This document shows, piece by piece, positions 16,349 to 24,037 of a stretch of DNA of 33,546 nt. The notes beneath the pieces were generated by a model. It searched no databases. It was given only the letters and a program-made list of their open reading frames with translations, and was not told where the DNA came from. The translations under genes were made by a program, and so were the position numbers. The DNA is from SAR86 cluster bacterium AG-447-A08 (GTDB taxonomy: Bacteria; Pseudomonadota; Gammaproteobacteria; Magnimaribacterales; Magnimaribacteraceae), in contig QCQA01000013.1 in NCBI GenBank assembly GCA_003212335.1, positions 1 through 33,546 of the forward strand, given 5' to 3'. Within the stretch, counting starts at the first letter, position 1. Every line of letters starts with the position of its first letter.

Positions 16349-16996
16349 CTACTTTCTTTCCTTTTGTATTAGAAAATCTACAACATCAAATAGCTGATCT
16401 GTTCGAACAGCTCGAGATGCAGACACTTTATATTTTCCATTTACGATTAATGAAGGTACACCAGTTACTTTCCACTGTTTCATTTTCTTATCTGCTTGGT
16501 CCACAGCATTTCTGACTCCAAAAGAAGTAGACACTGCTTTGTATCTATCTTTTTGAACATCGAACCCTCTAAAGTAATACTCCAGCTCTGTATTGCCTGT
16601 AAGCATTCTTCCTTCATTCTGTATTGTATTGAATGCAGCGGGAACAAATTGCTGTTCTATACCCAGAGCCTTTGCTGTGTAGTAAATATTTGCATGCGTT
16701 TTAAGCATTTCATTCCAGGTAGCTGGAGACTTTATGAAAGTAACATCTGCTGGGATGTCTTTTTTCCATCTGGCTATGTAGGGTTCTAATGCATAACAGT
16801 GATTACATCCGAACCAAAAAACTTCTGTGACTTCAATTTTTGAAGGATCACGAACTGTTGTTGGGTTATCCACTATTTCGTAATGAACTCCAGCTCTATA
16901 TTTTTCTCCGGTATTTACTTCAAGAGACGGGCTATCCTCGGATGAACACCCTAAAACGACTGTTAGTATTGATAAAGAAATAAGTTTTTTGATCAT
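16349..16996 (-). CDS. dsbA: Lipid-anchored thiol:disulfide oxidoreductase DsbA
   Basis: 215 residues. The N-terminus MIKKLISLSILTVVLGCSS is a lipoprotein signal with lipobox VLGC (Cys17), so the protein is predicted to be membrane-tethered, unlike the soluble E. coli DsbA. The thioredoxin-fold active site is FGCNHCY (Cys64, Cys67), with CNHC instead of the usual CPHC. The cis-Pro loop is GVPSLIV. It introduces disulfides into exported proteins and would be re-oxidised by the DsbB encoded at 21940-22458. The ATG follows the cytochrome c4 stop by 4 nt, the normal gammaproteobacterial order. Confidence 0.92.
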   Translation of the reverse strand: MIKKLISLSILTVVLGCSSEDSPSLEVNTGEKYRAGVHYEIVDNPTTVRDPSKIEVTEVFWFGCNHCYALEPYIARWKKDIPADVTFIKSPATWNEMLKTHANIYYTAKALGIEQQFVPAAFNTIQNEGRMLTGNTELEYYFRGFDVQKDRYKAVSTSFGVRNAVDQADKKMKQWKVTGVPSLIVNGKYKVSASRAVRTDQLFDVVDFLIQKERK

Positions 16997-17000
16997 CTAA

Positions 17001-17597
17001 TCAGTATAAGCCATGCACAAAGCTTGAAAGAGCATCAATTTCATTATCATCTAATTTGTAAGCTATAGCTGCCATAATTTTAGATGGATCCTCATTTACT
17101 CTTAGGCCTGACCTATAATCCTTAAGTGCTTTGGCTACATAATCAGGTTGCTGGCCACTAAGCAAAGGATAGGCCGCAGGTCCGTTGCCTAGACCTCTTG
17201 GAGAATGGCAAGCGGAGCAAGCAGGGACTCCTTTCTCAAGGTTGCCTGCATAGTAGAGCTTCCTGCCTAAATCAACTTTGGATTCCTCTGCCTTACCTAC
17301 CTTATTTTTTTGAGAAGCATAAAAAGCTGATATGTCCTCTAAATCAGAGTCTTCAAGGTTATCTAGTAACCCTGCCATTGAATCAATAACTCTATCACCA
17401 GATTTAACTAGTCTTAGTTGTTTAAGAAGATATTTTTCATTCTGTGCTGCCAAAGAGGGCCAAAGACCTACTACGCTATTTCCATCAGCACCATGACACG
17501 CCGAACAAACAGCCACTTTTTCCTTTCCAGCATCTGGGTCACCTGCCCCCATAAAGAGGATAGAAGAGATAAGAGTTATAAGAATTTTTAGTTTCAT
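17001..17597 (-). CDS. Cytochrome c4, diheme
   Basis: 198 residues with a signal peptide (about residues 1-18) and two heme-binding motifs, CSACH at 31-35 and CSACH at 127-131, one in each of two homologous class-I cytochrome domains. The second domain has the expected LSGQQPDYVAKALKDYRSG helix. It is a periplasmic electron carrier, typically to cbb3-type oxidase. It is divergent from engB and followed by dsbA, an arrangement conserved in gammaproteobacteria. A minus-strand TATAAT at 17641-17636 is a likely -10 box. Confidence 0.94.
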   Translation of the reverse strand: MKLKILITLISSILFMGAGDPDAGKEKVAVCSACHGADGNSVVGLWPSLAAQNEKYLLKQLRLVKSGDRVIDSMAGLLDNLEDSDLEDISAFYASQKNKVGKAEESKVDLGRKLYYAGNLEKGVPACSACHSPRGLGNGPAAYPLLSGQQPDYVAKALKDYRSGLRVNEDPSKIMAAIAYKLDDNEIDALSSFVHGLY

Positions 17598-17635
17598 CTA
17601 AGAATTTATCTTTAAATATGATGTGGCGCGCCGAC

Positions 17636-17645
17636 ATTATATACT
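17636..17645. promoter_or_regulatory. Overlapping divergent -10 boxes (cytochrome c4 / engB)
   Basis: Minus strand 17641-17636 reads TATAAT (toward cytochrome c4). Plus strand 17640-17645 reads TATACT (toward engB, ATG 17679). The two overlap, so polymerase could not occupy both at once. -35 elements are not clear on either side. Confidence 0.4.
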
Positions 17646-17678
17646 AACCTTTCTGGCGATCCTAAATTTATAACTTAA

Positions 17679-18278
17679 ATGAATAATACATTTTTTCAGA
17701 ACGCAAAATTCACTGGCAGCTACCCTACAAGTGAAGATTTGCCTTTAGATGAAGGCACTGAAATAGCTTTTTGTGGGCGATCAAATTGTGGTAAATCGAG
17801 TATCCTTAATGCGCTTACCAATAATAAAAAGTTAGCTAAAACAAGTAAGACGCCAGGAAGAACGCAAGCAATAAATTTTTTTGATATAGACTCGACAGGA
17901 GTATTTAAGATTGTTGACTTGCCCGGTTATGGATACGCAAAGGTGTCAAAAAAAATGCGTTCTGAATGGGGTCAGGAAATAGAGAAATATCTAATGACTA
18001 GAAAAAGTCTTAATGCGCTGTGCATCATTATGGATATCAGGCATCCGTTCAAAGAAGATGATTTAAAGTTAATTGATTGGTGTGAAACTAAAGATCTCCC
18101 TATGATTTTACTGTTAAATAAGGCTGATAAACTTTCTAACAATAAGGCCTCTCAGGTCACCAACAGTGCGAAAAAAACTTTACAAAAGCTCTCAACAAAA
18201 CACCACGTTATTGCGACCTCTGCAACAAACAAAACAGGAATTGCAGCTTTATTAGAAAAAATAAATGAGCTCAAGTAA
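17679..18278 (+). CDS. engB: Ribosome-biogenesis GTPase EngB (YihA/YsxC)
   Basis: 199 residues, normal for EngB, a GTPase needed for large ribosomal subunit assembly. G1 is GRSNCGKSS (residues 33-41), switch I is KTPGRTQ (58-63 region), G3 is DLPGYG (80-85), G4 is NKAD (147-150) and G5 is SATNKTG. The MNNTFFQNAKF start is plausible; the Shine-Dalgarno is weak. It is divergent from cytochrome c4 and dsbA, as in relatives, and followed by a hairpin. Confidence 0.95.
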   Translation: MNNTFFQNAKFTGSYPTSEDLPLDEGTEIAFCGRSNCGKSSILNALTNNKKLAKTSKTPGRTQAINFFDIDSTGVFKIVDLPGYGYAKVSKKMRSEWGQEIEKYLMTRKSLNALCIIMDIRHPFKEDDLKLIDWCETKDLPMILLLNKADKLSNNKASQVTNSAKKTLQKLSTKHHVIATSATNKTGIAALLEKINELK

Positions 18279-18279
18279 A

Positions 18280-18313
18280 AAAGCTCCAAGTATTTGGGGT
18301 TACTTGAAGCTTT
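18280..18313 (+). terminator. Hairpin terminator after engB
   Basis: AAAGCTCCAAGTA (18280-18292) pairs with TACTTGAAGCTTT (18301-18313), a 13-bp stem with one mismatch and an 8-nt loop. It starts 2 nt after the engB stop. The 3' arm ends in TTT; a longer U-tract is lacking. Confidence 0.6.
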
Positions 18314-18370
18314 ATTGAAAGTTAGGGTTCGTGTCTTTCATATATAGAGACAAAAAGTGTTAAGAAAAGT

Positions 18371-18412
18371 TCATTTTTTTATTTTTTTTTTAAATTTTTT
18401 CTAGGGTAAAAT
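18371..18412 (+). promoter_or_regulatory. Poly-T tract and TAAAAT -10 box before the FkbM gene
   Basis: 18371-18400 is almost pure T with three short A interruptions. It is followed by CTAGGG and TAAAAT (18407-18412), a fair -10 match. Transcription would begin around 18419, leaving a leader of about a dozen bases with the ribosome site at its very 5' end. The T-tract may act as a bent or UP-like element. No -35 consensus is seen. Confidence 0.35.
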
Positions 18413-18430
18413 TAGATAAAGGAAATTATC

Positions 18431-19249
18431 ATTAGTAAAACAAGATCAAATATTATTAAAGGGCTAAGCACATTATTTACTTTAGGTGCCCATCAACGAA
18501 CTAAGTTAAAAACTTATGCAAGACTTGCAGAGTCCTTGAAAGAAACTCATTCAATTCAAACTGACAGAGGTTCATTAAAGTTTAGAATAGATTCGCCTGG
18601 ATCTGTACCTCAAGACCCCAACTCAGAAAGAAGTGAACCTGAAACCTTTGAATGGATAAGAGAATATTTGAAGGAAGGGCAAACTTTATGGGATGTAGGT
18701 GCAAATATTGGAGTATTCAGCATTTATGCTGCAATTGAAAAGAAAAATAAAGTTCTGTCACTAGAGCCATCCGCTGAATCTTATGCCACTCTTAATGCAA
18801 ATATAAGGCTCAATGGTCTGGATGAACATATACATGCACTTTGCTTCGCGGGCAGCGAAGAAACACAGCTTCTGGACTTATATATGAAAGATACGAGTGC
18901 AGGAGCCTCACATAATAGCATTGGCTCTAGCTCTAATCAGTTTGGGGAGTTTGAGGTAAATGGTTATCAATCAGTGATAGCCATTAGGCTTGATGAGCTG
19001 AATGATATGAATGGAGTTCCCTCACCTGATCACATAAAACTTGATGTAGATGGAAAAGAACTTGAGATACTTAAAGGAGGAGCAAAAGTACTCTCCAGTG
19101 TTGAAAGCGTTCATGTGGAAATAGAGGGAAAAAATCTAATAGAAAATCTAGAAGAGATTGAAGGCATTATGTCGTTTGCAGGACTTGAAGAAGAGGAGAG
19201 TTGGAGAGATAAAGGGTCTGCAAGAAATAGGCTATATCTAAGGAAATAA
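18431..19249 (+). CDS. FkbM-family methyltransferase, probable AUU start
   Basis: A SAM-dependent methyltransferase of the FkbM family. Motif I is WDVGANIGVFSIYAA; LSLEPSAESYATLNANI is the acidic ribose-binding strand and following helix; HIKLDVDGKELEILKG is the family's hallmark. The target is unknown (FkbM members often methylate sugars or small molecules). The first conventional start is TTG 18536, but the frame is open back to 18416 and encodes protein-like sequence (KGLSTLFTLGAHQRTKLK, TYARLAESLKETHS). No ATG, GTG or TTG exists there. ATT at 18431 lies 7 nt after AAAGGAAA, so I propose an AUU start giving 272 residues. polA follows after 6 nt. Confidence 0.75.
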   Translation: MSKTRSNIIKGLSTLFTLGAHQRTKLKTYARLAESLKETHSIQTDRGSLKFRIDSPGSVPQDPNSERSEPETFEWIREYLKEGQTLWDVGANIGVFSIYAAIEKKNKVLSLEPSAESYATLNANIRLNGLDEHIHALCFAGSEETQLLDLYMKDTSAGASHNSIGSSSNQFGEFEVNGYQSVIAIRLDELNDMNGVPSPDHIKLDVDGKELEILKGGAKVLSSVESVHVEIEGKNLIENLEEIEGIMSFAGLEEEESWRDKGSARNRLYLRK

Positions 19250-19255
19250 AACTTA

Positions 19256-21940
19256 ATGAGTGAAGAAAAAGACCCCATAATCTTAGTTGATGGCTCATCA
19301 TATCTATATCGGGCCTATCATGCCTTACCTCCACTAACGAATAGCAAAAATCAACCAACAGGAGCTATTAAAGGCGTTATAAGTATGATCAAAAAGATTC
19401 TTATTGATCATCCAGAAAGCCCTTTAGCAGTAGTTTTTGATGCCAAAGGTAAAACTTTTAGGCATGACATGTATTCTGAATACAAAGCCAATAGGCCTCC
19501 CATGCCTGAAGATTTAGTTCAACAGATTGAACCAATTCATAAAATCATTTCTTTAATGGGGATTAAATTAATCATGATTCCCGGTGTCGAGGCTGATGAC
19601 GTAATTGGAACATTAGCAGAGCAGGCAAGACAAAAGAAATTGAATGCTGTCATTTCTACCGGTGACAAAGATATGACTCAGCTCGTATGTGAGAACGTAA
19701 GTGTTGTAAATACCATGTCAGGAGAGCTACTTGATGAAAGCGGAGTTTTAAAAAAATTTGGAGTAGGCCCTGAATTAATAACCGATTATCTAGCGTTAAT
19801 AGGTGATAAATCTGATAACGTGCCCGGAGTAGATAAAGTCGGCCCTAAGACAGCAGTAAAGTGGCTCAATGAATATAGTGACATACAGGGAGTAAAGGAG
19901 AACTCTGAATCTATAGGAGGAAAGGTTGGTGAAAACTTAAGGTCTTCCATCGAAATGCTTGATCTAGCCCATGAGTTAGTAAAAATAAAGACAGATGTTG
20001 AGCTTGAGTTGGGTATAGAAGATTTAGCAAGATTAGAACCAGATACAGAGAAACTCACTGAAATATATAAAGAATTAGAATTTAATGCTTGGCTGCAGGA
20101 AGTTCCTGAGAAGAAAACAACAACTACAAAGGTCAATTCATCTTACATTTGTATTTCTTCACAGGATTTATTAGAGAAAGTCATCAAAAATGCATCGAAA
20201 GCAAAGACTATTGCTATAGACACCGAAACAACAGGTTTAGATTATATGGATACTGATTTAGTAGGTATCTCATTAAGCTATAAACCTGGAGAGGCATATT
20301 ACATTCCTATTAATCATCAGGATGACACAGTCAATCAACTCAAGCTAAATCTAGTTTTAGATGCTTTGAAACCTGTTCTTGAAAGCTCAAAAAACAAAAT
20401 AATTGGACAAAACATAAAGTTCGATAGAAATGTGCTAGCAAAATATGGAATCAATATTTCATCTATTAAAAATGACACTATGATGATGAGTTACGTACTT
20501 GATGCTTCTGCAACAAGACATAACTTGGATGCTCTATCCTCTTATTATTTAAACTACAAAACTTCGACTTTTGAAGATGTTGCAGGAAAGGGAGTCAAAC
20601 AGATTACTTTTGATCAAGTACCTATTGAAGAGGCCACGAACTATGCTGCTGAGGATGCCGACATTACCTTAAGGCTCTATGAAGAACTAAATCCAAAGTT
20701 AGAAAGTGTAGCGTCTCTAAAAAAACTGAATGATGAAATAGAGATTCCATTGATAGAAGTTCTGTCAGAGATGGAACAAAACGGGGCTATATTGAATTCT
20801 AAAATTCTGAGTTCTCAATCAAAAGATCTAGAGAACCGTATTAAGAAATTAGAAAAAAAAGCTTATGAAATTGCAGGAGAAGAATTTAATTTAGGCTCTA
20901 CTAAGCAATTGAGAGAAATATTTTTTGACAAATTAAATTATAGAATTATTAAGAAGACTCCCGGAGGTCAACCTTCCACTGATGAGAAAGTTCTTGTCGA
21001 GCTGGCAGAGGAATATGAATTGCCTGGAGTATTGCTTGAGCACAGGACATTAAGCAAGCTCAAGTCAACTTATACAGATAAATTACCAGGTCAGATTTCT
21101 GAAACTACAGGAAAAGTACATACCTCTTTTCATCAGGCTGTAACAACTACTGGAAGATTATCTTCTTCAGATCCCAACCTTCAAAATATTCCAATAAGAA
21201 CAGAAGATGGGAGAAGAATCAGACAGGCATTTGAGCCTTCAGAAGGACATAGGTTTATTTCAGCAGATTACTCTCAAATAGAACTACGTATTATGGCTCA
21301 TATTTCAAAGGATGTTGGACTGCTGCAGGCATTCCAAGAGGGGGAAGATATTCATAGCAAGACAGCCAGTGAAGTATTTGATGTTGCTATAGAAGAGGTA
21401 ACAGCGGATCTTAGAAGAAATGCCAAAGCAATCAATTTTGGGCTTATTTACGGAATTTCAGCTTTTGGTCTTGGTAAGCAGCTTGGTATCTCTAGAAACC
21501 TAGCTGCAGAATATATGGCTATGTACTTTGAAAAGTATCCAGGAGTTAAAAAATACATGGAGTCTACTAAAGACTTTGCTAGTCAGAATGGATACGTTGA
21601 AACTTTATTTGGAAGAAGACTATATTTAAGAGATATCAATGCTAGTAATGCGATAAGAAGACAAGCTTCTGAGAGAGCTGCAATAAATGCACCAGTGCAA
21701 GGAACTGCTGCAGATATAATGAAAATTGCGATGATTAAAACGCATCAGGCAATTAAGGCAGAAAATGTTAAAGCTAAACTCATTCTTCAAGTCCATGATG
21801 AGCTGATCCTAGACACGCCTAAAAAGGAGATAGATAGTGTTATCAACTTGTTAACTGATTCTATGATGGGTGCGGCAAGCTTGGATGTTCCTTTAGAAAT
21901 TGATGTAGGAGTTGGAGATAATTGGGATCAAGCACACTAA
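19256..21940 (+). CDS. polA: DNA polymerase I
   Basis: 894 residues with all three PolA activities. The 5' nuclease domain covers about residues 1-290 (VDGSSYLYRAYHAL, GVEADDVIGTLA, GDKSDNVPG). The 3'-5' exonuclease domain has DTETTG (around 321), NIKFDRNVL and YAAEDADIT (around 462), so proofreading residues are intact. The polymerase domain has motif A SADYSQIELRI (around 668), motif B RRNAKAINFGLIYG (719-732) and motif C QVHDEL (around 846). It repairs DNA and removes Okazaki RNA primers. AAGGAAA, within the end of the FkbM gene, is its ribosome site. The dsbB ATG overlaps its stop. Confidence 0.98.
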   Translation: MSEEKDPIILVDGSSYLYRAYHALPPLTNSKNQPTGAIKGVISMIKKILIDHPESPLAVVFDAKGKTFRHDMYSEYKANRPPMPEDLVQQIEPIHKIISLMGIKLIMIPGVEADDVIGTLAEQARQKKLNAVISTGDKDMTQLVCENVSVVNTMSGELLDESGVLKKFGVGPELITDYLALIGDKSDNVPGVDKVGPKTAVKWLNEYSDIQGVKENSESIGGKVGENLRSSIEMLDLAHELVKIKTDVELELGIEDLARLEPDTEKLTEIYKELEFNAWLQEVPEKKTTTTKVNSSYICISSQDLLEKVIKNASKAKTIAIDTETTGLDYMDTDLVGISLSYKPGEAYYIPINHQDDTVNQLKLNLVLDALKPVLESSKNKIIGQNIKFDRNVLAKYGINISSIKNDTMMMSYVLDASATRHNLDALSSYYLNYKTSTFEDVAGKGVKQITFDQVPIEEATNYAAEDADITLRLYEELNPKLESVASLKKLNDEIEIPLIEVLSEMEQNGAILNSKILSSQSKDLENRIKKLEKKAYEIAGEEFNLGSTKQLREIFFDKLNYRIIKKTPGGQPSTDEKVLVELAEEYELPGVLLEHRTLSKLKSTYTDKLPGQISETTGKVHTSFHQAVTTTGRLSSSDPNLQNIPIRTEDGRRIRQAFEPSEGHRFISADYSQIELRIMAHISKDVGLLQAFQEGEDIHSKTASEVFDVAIEEVTADLRRNAKAINFGLIYGISAFGLGKQLGISRNLAAEYMAMYFEKYPGVKKYMESTKDFASQNGYVETLFGRRLYLRDINASNAIRRQASERAAINAPVQGTAADIMKIAMIKTHQAIKAENVKAKLILQVHDELILDTPKKEIDSVINLLTDSMMGAASLDVPLEIDVGVGDNWDQAH

Positions 21941-22458
21941 TGGAATTAATAATCAAAGATCCTAGGAGAACTTTCTTAGTTTTCTTACTGGCCTCAATAG
22001 GCATGATAGCAGTAGCTCTCTTTATGGAGCATTTTCTTGAACTCAAACCTTGCATCCTTTGTTATATGCAAAGAGGGGCTGTAATAGTAACTGGAATCCT
22101 GGCTGCTATAGGATTCTTGATAAATCCCAGCAAGTTATTGAATTATAAAATTTTTATTTCAATAATCTTTCTAAGTATTGTTGTAGGAATGCTTCTTGCA
22201 TCTAGACAATTATATTTACAAAGCCTGCCAGCAGAATTAGTACCAAGTTGTGCTCCAGATATTGATTACCTGATTTCTACACTACCTTTCTTAGAAGTAA
22301 TAATCCTTGCTTTTACTGGAGATGGTAATTGTGCAGAGGTTTTATGGACCTTTTTGGGCATTAGTATTCCTGGTTGGGTGTTCATATCTCTATGTATTTT
22401 GATGATTTATTGTCTTGTCATTTTCAAGAATGTAAATGAAATTCATTCTCATAAATAA
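21940..22458 (+). CDS. dsbB: Disulfide bond formation protein DsbB
   Basis: 172 residues of an inner-membrane protein with four hydrophobic spans (about 10-29, 45-62, 70-88, 142-163). The periplasmic redox pairs match E. coli DsbB: Cys38/Cys41 in LKPCILCYMQR and Cys104/Cys131, the latter in GDGNCAEVLWTFLG. Arg45, after the first pair, is the conserved quinone-site Arg. It re-oxidises DsbA and passes electrons to quinone. The ATG at 21940 overlaps the polA stop (TAATG) and is preferred to the in-frame TTG at 21922. Confidence 0.93.
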   Translation: MELIIKDPRRTFLVFLLASIGMIAVALFMEHFLELKPCILCYMQRGAVIVTGILAAIGFLINPSKLLNYKIFISIIFLSIVVGMLLASRQLYLQSLPAELVPSCAPDIDYLISTLPFLEVIILAFTGDGNCAEVLWTFLGISIPGWVFISLCILMIYCLVIFKNVNEIHSHK

Positions 22459-22469
22459 AATTAAATCTA

Positions 22470-22475
22470 TATAAT
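22470..22475 (+). promoter_or_regulatory. -10 box for pckA
   Basis: A perfect TATAAT 27 nt before the pckA ATG, with AAGGA (22491-22495) 7 nt before the start. The -35 region is poor (TTCATT at 22442-22447 is too far). Confidence 0.5.
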
Positions 22476-22502
22476 ACTCGGCAGTTTAAAAAGGATTCTT
22501 GA

Positions 22503-24032
22503 ATGCCGTCTATTTTCGAAAATTTATCTGTAGAAGAACTTATCGACCAAGCCCTAGAAAGAGGCGAAGGCGAGCTTGCTTCTAATGGAGCCTTGTTGGT
22601 AAAAACTGGAAAGAGAACTGGTAGAAGCCCTCTTGATAGATTTATTGTAAATGATGAATCTACAAAGGACTCTGTAGATTGGGGTGAAGTAAATAAACCA
22701 TTTGATAGCGAGGCCTTCAATGCCCTTTGGCAACGGGTTAATGAGTATATGGACGAAAGAGATACTTTTGTCTCATCTCTTCATGTTGGTGAGCACTCTG
22801 AATACTATGTTCCAGTAAAGATTAGAACTGAATGGGCTTGGCATAATCTTTTTGGCAAACAAATGTTTATAAGACCCAAAAATTTTAATCCAGCAGGCAA
22901 AGAACATTGGGAGATAATGAGCGCACCTCAATTCGTTTGTGAACCTGAAAGAGATTCAACTAACAGCGATGGCGTTGTTTTGCTTGATTTTACAAGAAAG
23001 AAGGTGCTTCTAGCAGGTATGCCTTATGCGGGAGAAATGAAGAAGTCTATGTTTGCTGTTCAAAACTTCTTACTACCTGAAAGAGATGTACTGCCCATGC
23101 ACTGTGCTTCTAACGTGGGAGCAAATGGAGAGGTTTGTCTGTTCTTTGGACTTTCAGGAACAGGGAAAACAACTTTATCTGCTGATCCTGCAAGAAATCT
23201 TATCGGAGATGATGAGCATGGTTGGGGCCCTGGAACCGTATTCAACTTCGAGGGAGGTTGCTATGCTAAGTGTATCGACCTGACCCAAAAGAATGAACCG
23301 GTTATTTGGGATGCCATTAAAAAAGGTAGTGTGATGGAAAATGTAGTAATTGATCCAGAAACAAAGAATCCAGACTACTCAGATTCTTCTCTAACAGAGA
23401 ATACACGTGTTGTTTACCCAAGAGAGCACATAGAGAAAAGAGCTGATGAGAATGCAGGCGGCGAGCCTAATGCAGTAATATTTCTGACATGTGACCTTTC
23501 TGGAGTTATACCTCCTGTCTCTATCTTAAGTAAAGAGGCGGCTGCTTATCACTTTTTGAGCGGTTATACCGCCGCTATAGGTTCTACTGAAGTGGGTTCT
23601 ACTGAAGCTTTCAAAACTACTTTTTCAACTTGTTATGGGGCTCCTTTTTTTCCAAGAGCAGCTGGAGTCTATGCTGATCTGCTTATGAAAAGAATAGAAG
23701 AATTTGATAGTAAAGTTTATCTTGTAAACACTGGTTGGACGGGCGGGCCTTATGGTGTTGGAAAGAGATTTGATATACCCGTTACTAGATCAATAATCTC
23801 TGCCATTCAGTCAGGAGCTTTAAGTGATGTCGAGACTGAAACCATAGAGGGAATGAACCTTAATGTGCCACTAAATGTAGAAGGTGTAGATAGCAATCTG
23901 CTCAATCCAATTAAAAATTGGTCTGATCCTTCTTCTTATGCAGAGTATGAAAATAAACTAGTTACTCAATTTAAGGATAACTTTAAGAAGTTTGATGTAT
24001 CGCAATCTATTGTTGAGGCCGGACCAAGGTAA
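22503..24032 (+). CDS. pckA: Phosphoenolpyruvate carboxykinase (ATP)
   Basis: 509 residues of the ATP-type PEPCK, the first committed step of gluconeogenesis (oxaloacetate + ATP to PEP + CO2). The P-loop is GLSGTGKT at residues 216-223, followed by the metal-binding [24 protein letters not shown] (residues 34-47) is the conserved N-terminal substrate-site segment. [15 protein letters not shown] and [14 protein letters not shown] are also typical. Gluconeogenesis suits a cell living on amino acids, lipids and other non-sugar carbon. It has its own -10 box, and gshA follows after 5 nt. Confidence 0.97.
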   Translation: MPSIFENLSVEELIDQALERGEGELASNGALLVKTGKRTGRSPLDRFIVNDESTKDSVDWGEVNKPFDSEAFNALWQRVNEYMDERDTFVSSLHVGEHSEYYVPVKIRTEWAWHNLFGKQMFIRPKNFNPAGKEHWEIMSAPQFVCEPERDSTNSDGVVLLDFTRKKVLLAGMPYAGEMKKSMFAVQNFLLPERDVLPMHCASNVGANGEVCLFFGLSGTGKTTLSADPARNLIGDDEHGWGPGTVFNFEGGCYAKCIDLTQKNEPVIWDAIKKGSVMENVVIDPETKNPDYSDSSLTENTRVVYPREHIEKRADENAGGEPNAVIFLTCDLSGVIPPVSILSKEAAAYHFLSGYTAAIGSTEVGSTEAFKTTFSTCYGAPFFPRAAGVYADLLMKRIEEFDSKVYLVNTGWTGGPYGVGKRFDIPVTRSIISAIQSGALSDVETETIEGMNLNVPLNVEGVDSNLLNPIKNWSDPSSYAEYENKLVTQFKDNFKKFDVSQSIVEAGPR

Positions 24033-24037
24033 AAGCA

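Noticed and set aside
19786-20136. A 116-residue minus-strand ORF inside polA
   Set aside because: Lies wholly within a well-conserved gene, has no ribosome site or recognisable motif, and is a Ser/Leu-rich shadow translation.
22435-22447. 13-nt palindrome AATGAA-A-TTCATT at the end of dsbB
   Set aside because: Falls inside coding sequence, is short and AT-rich, and lacks terminator features.
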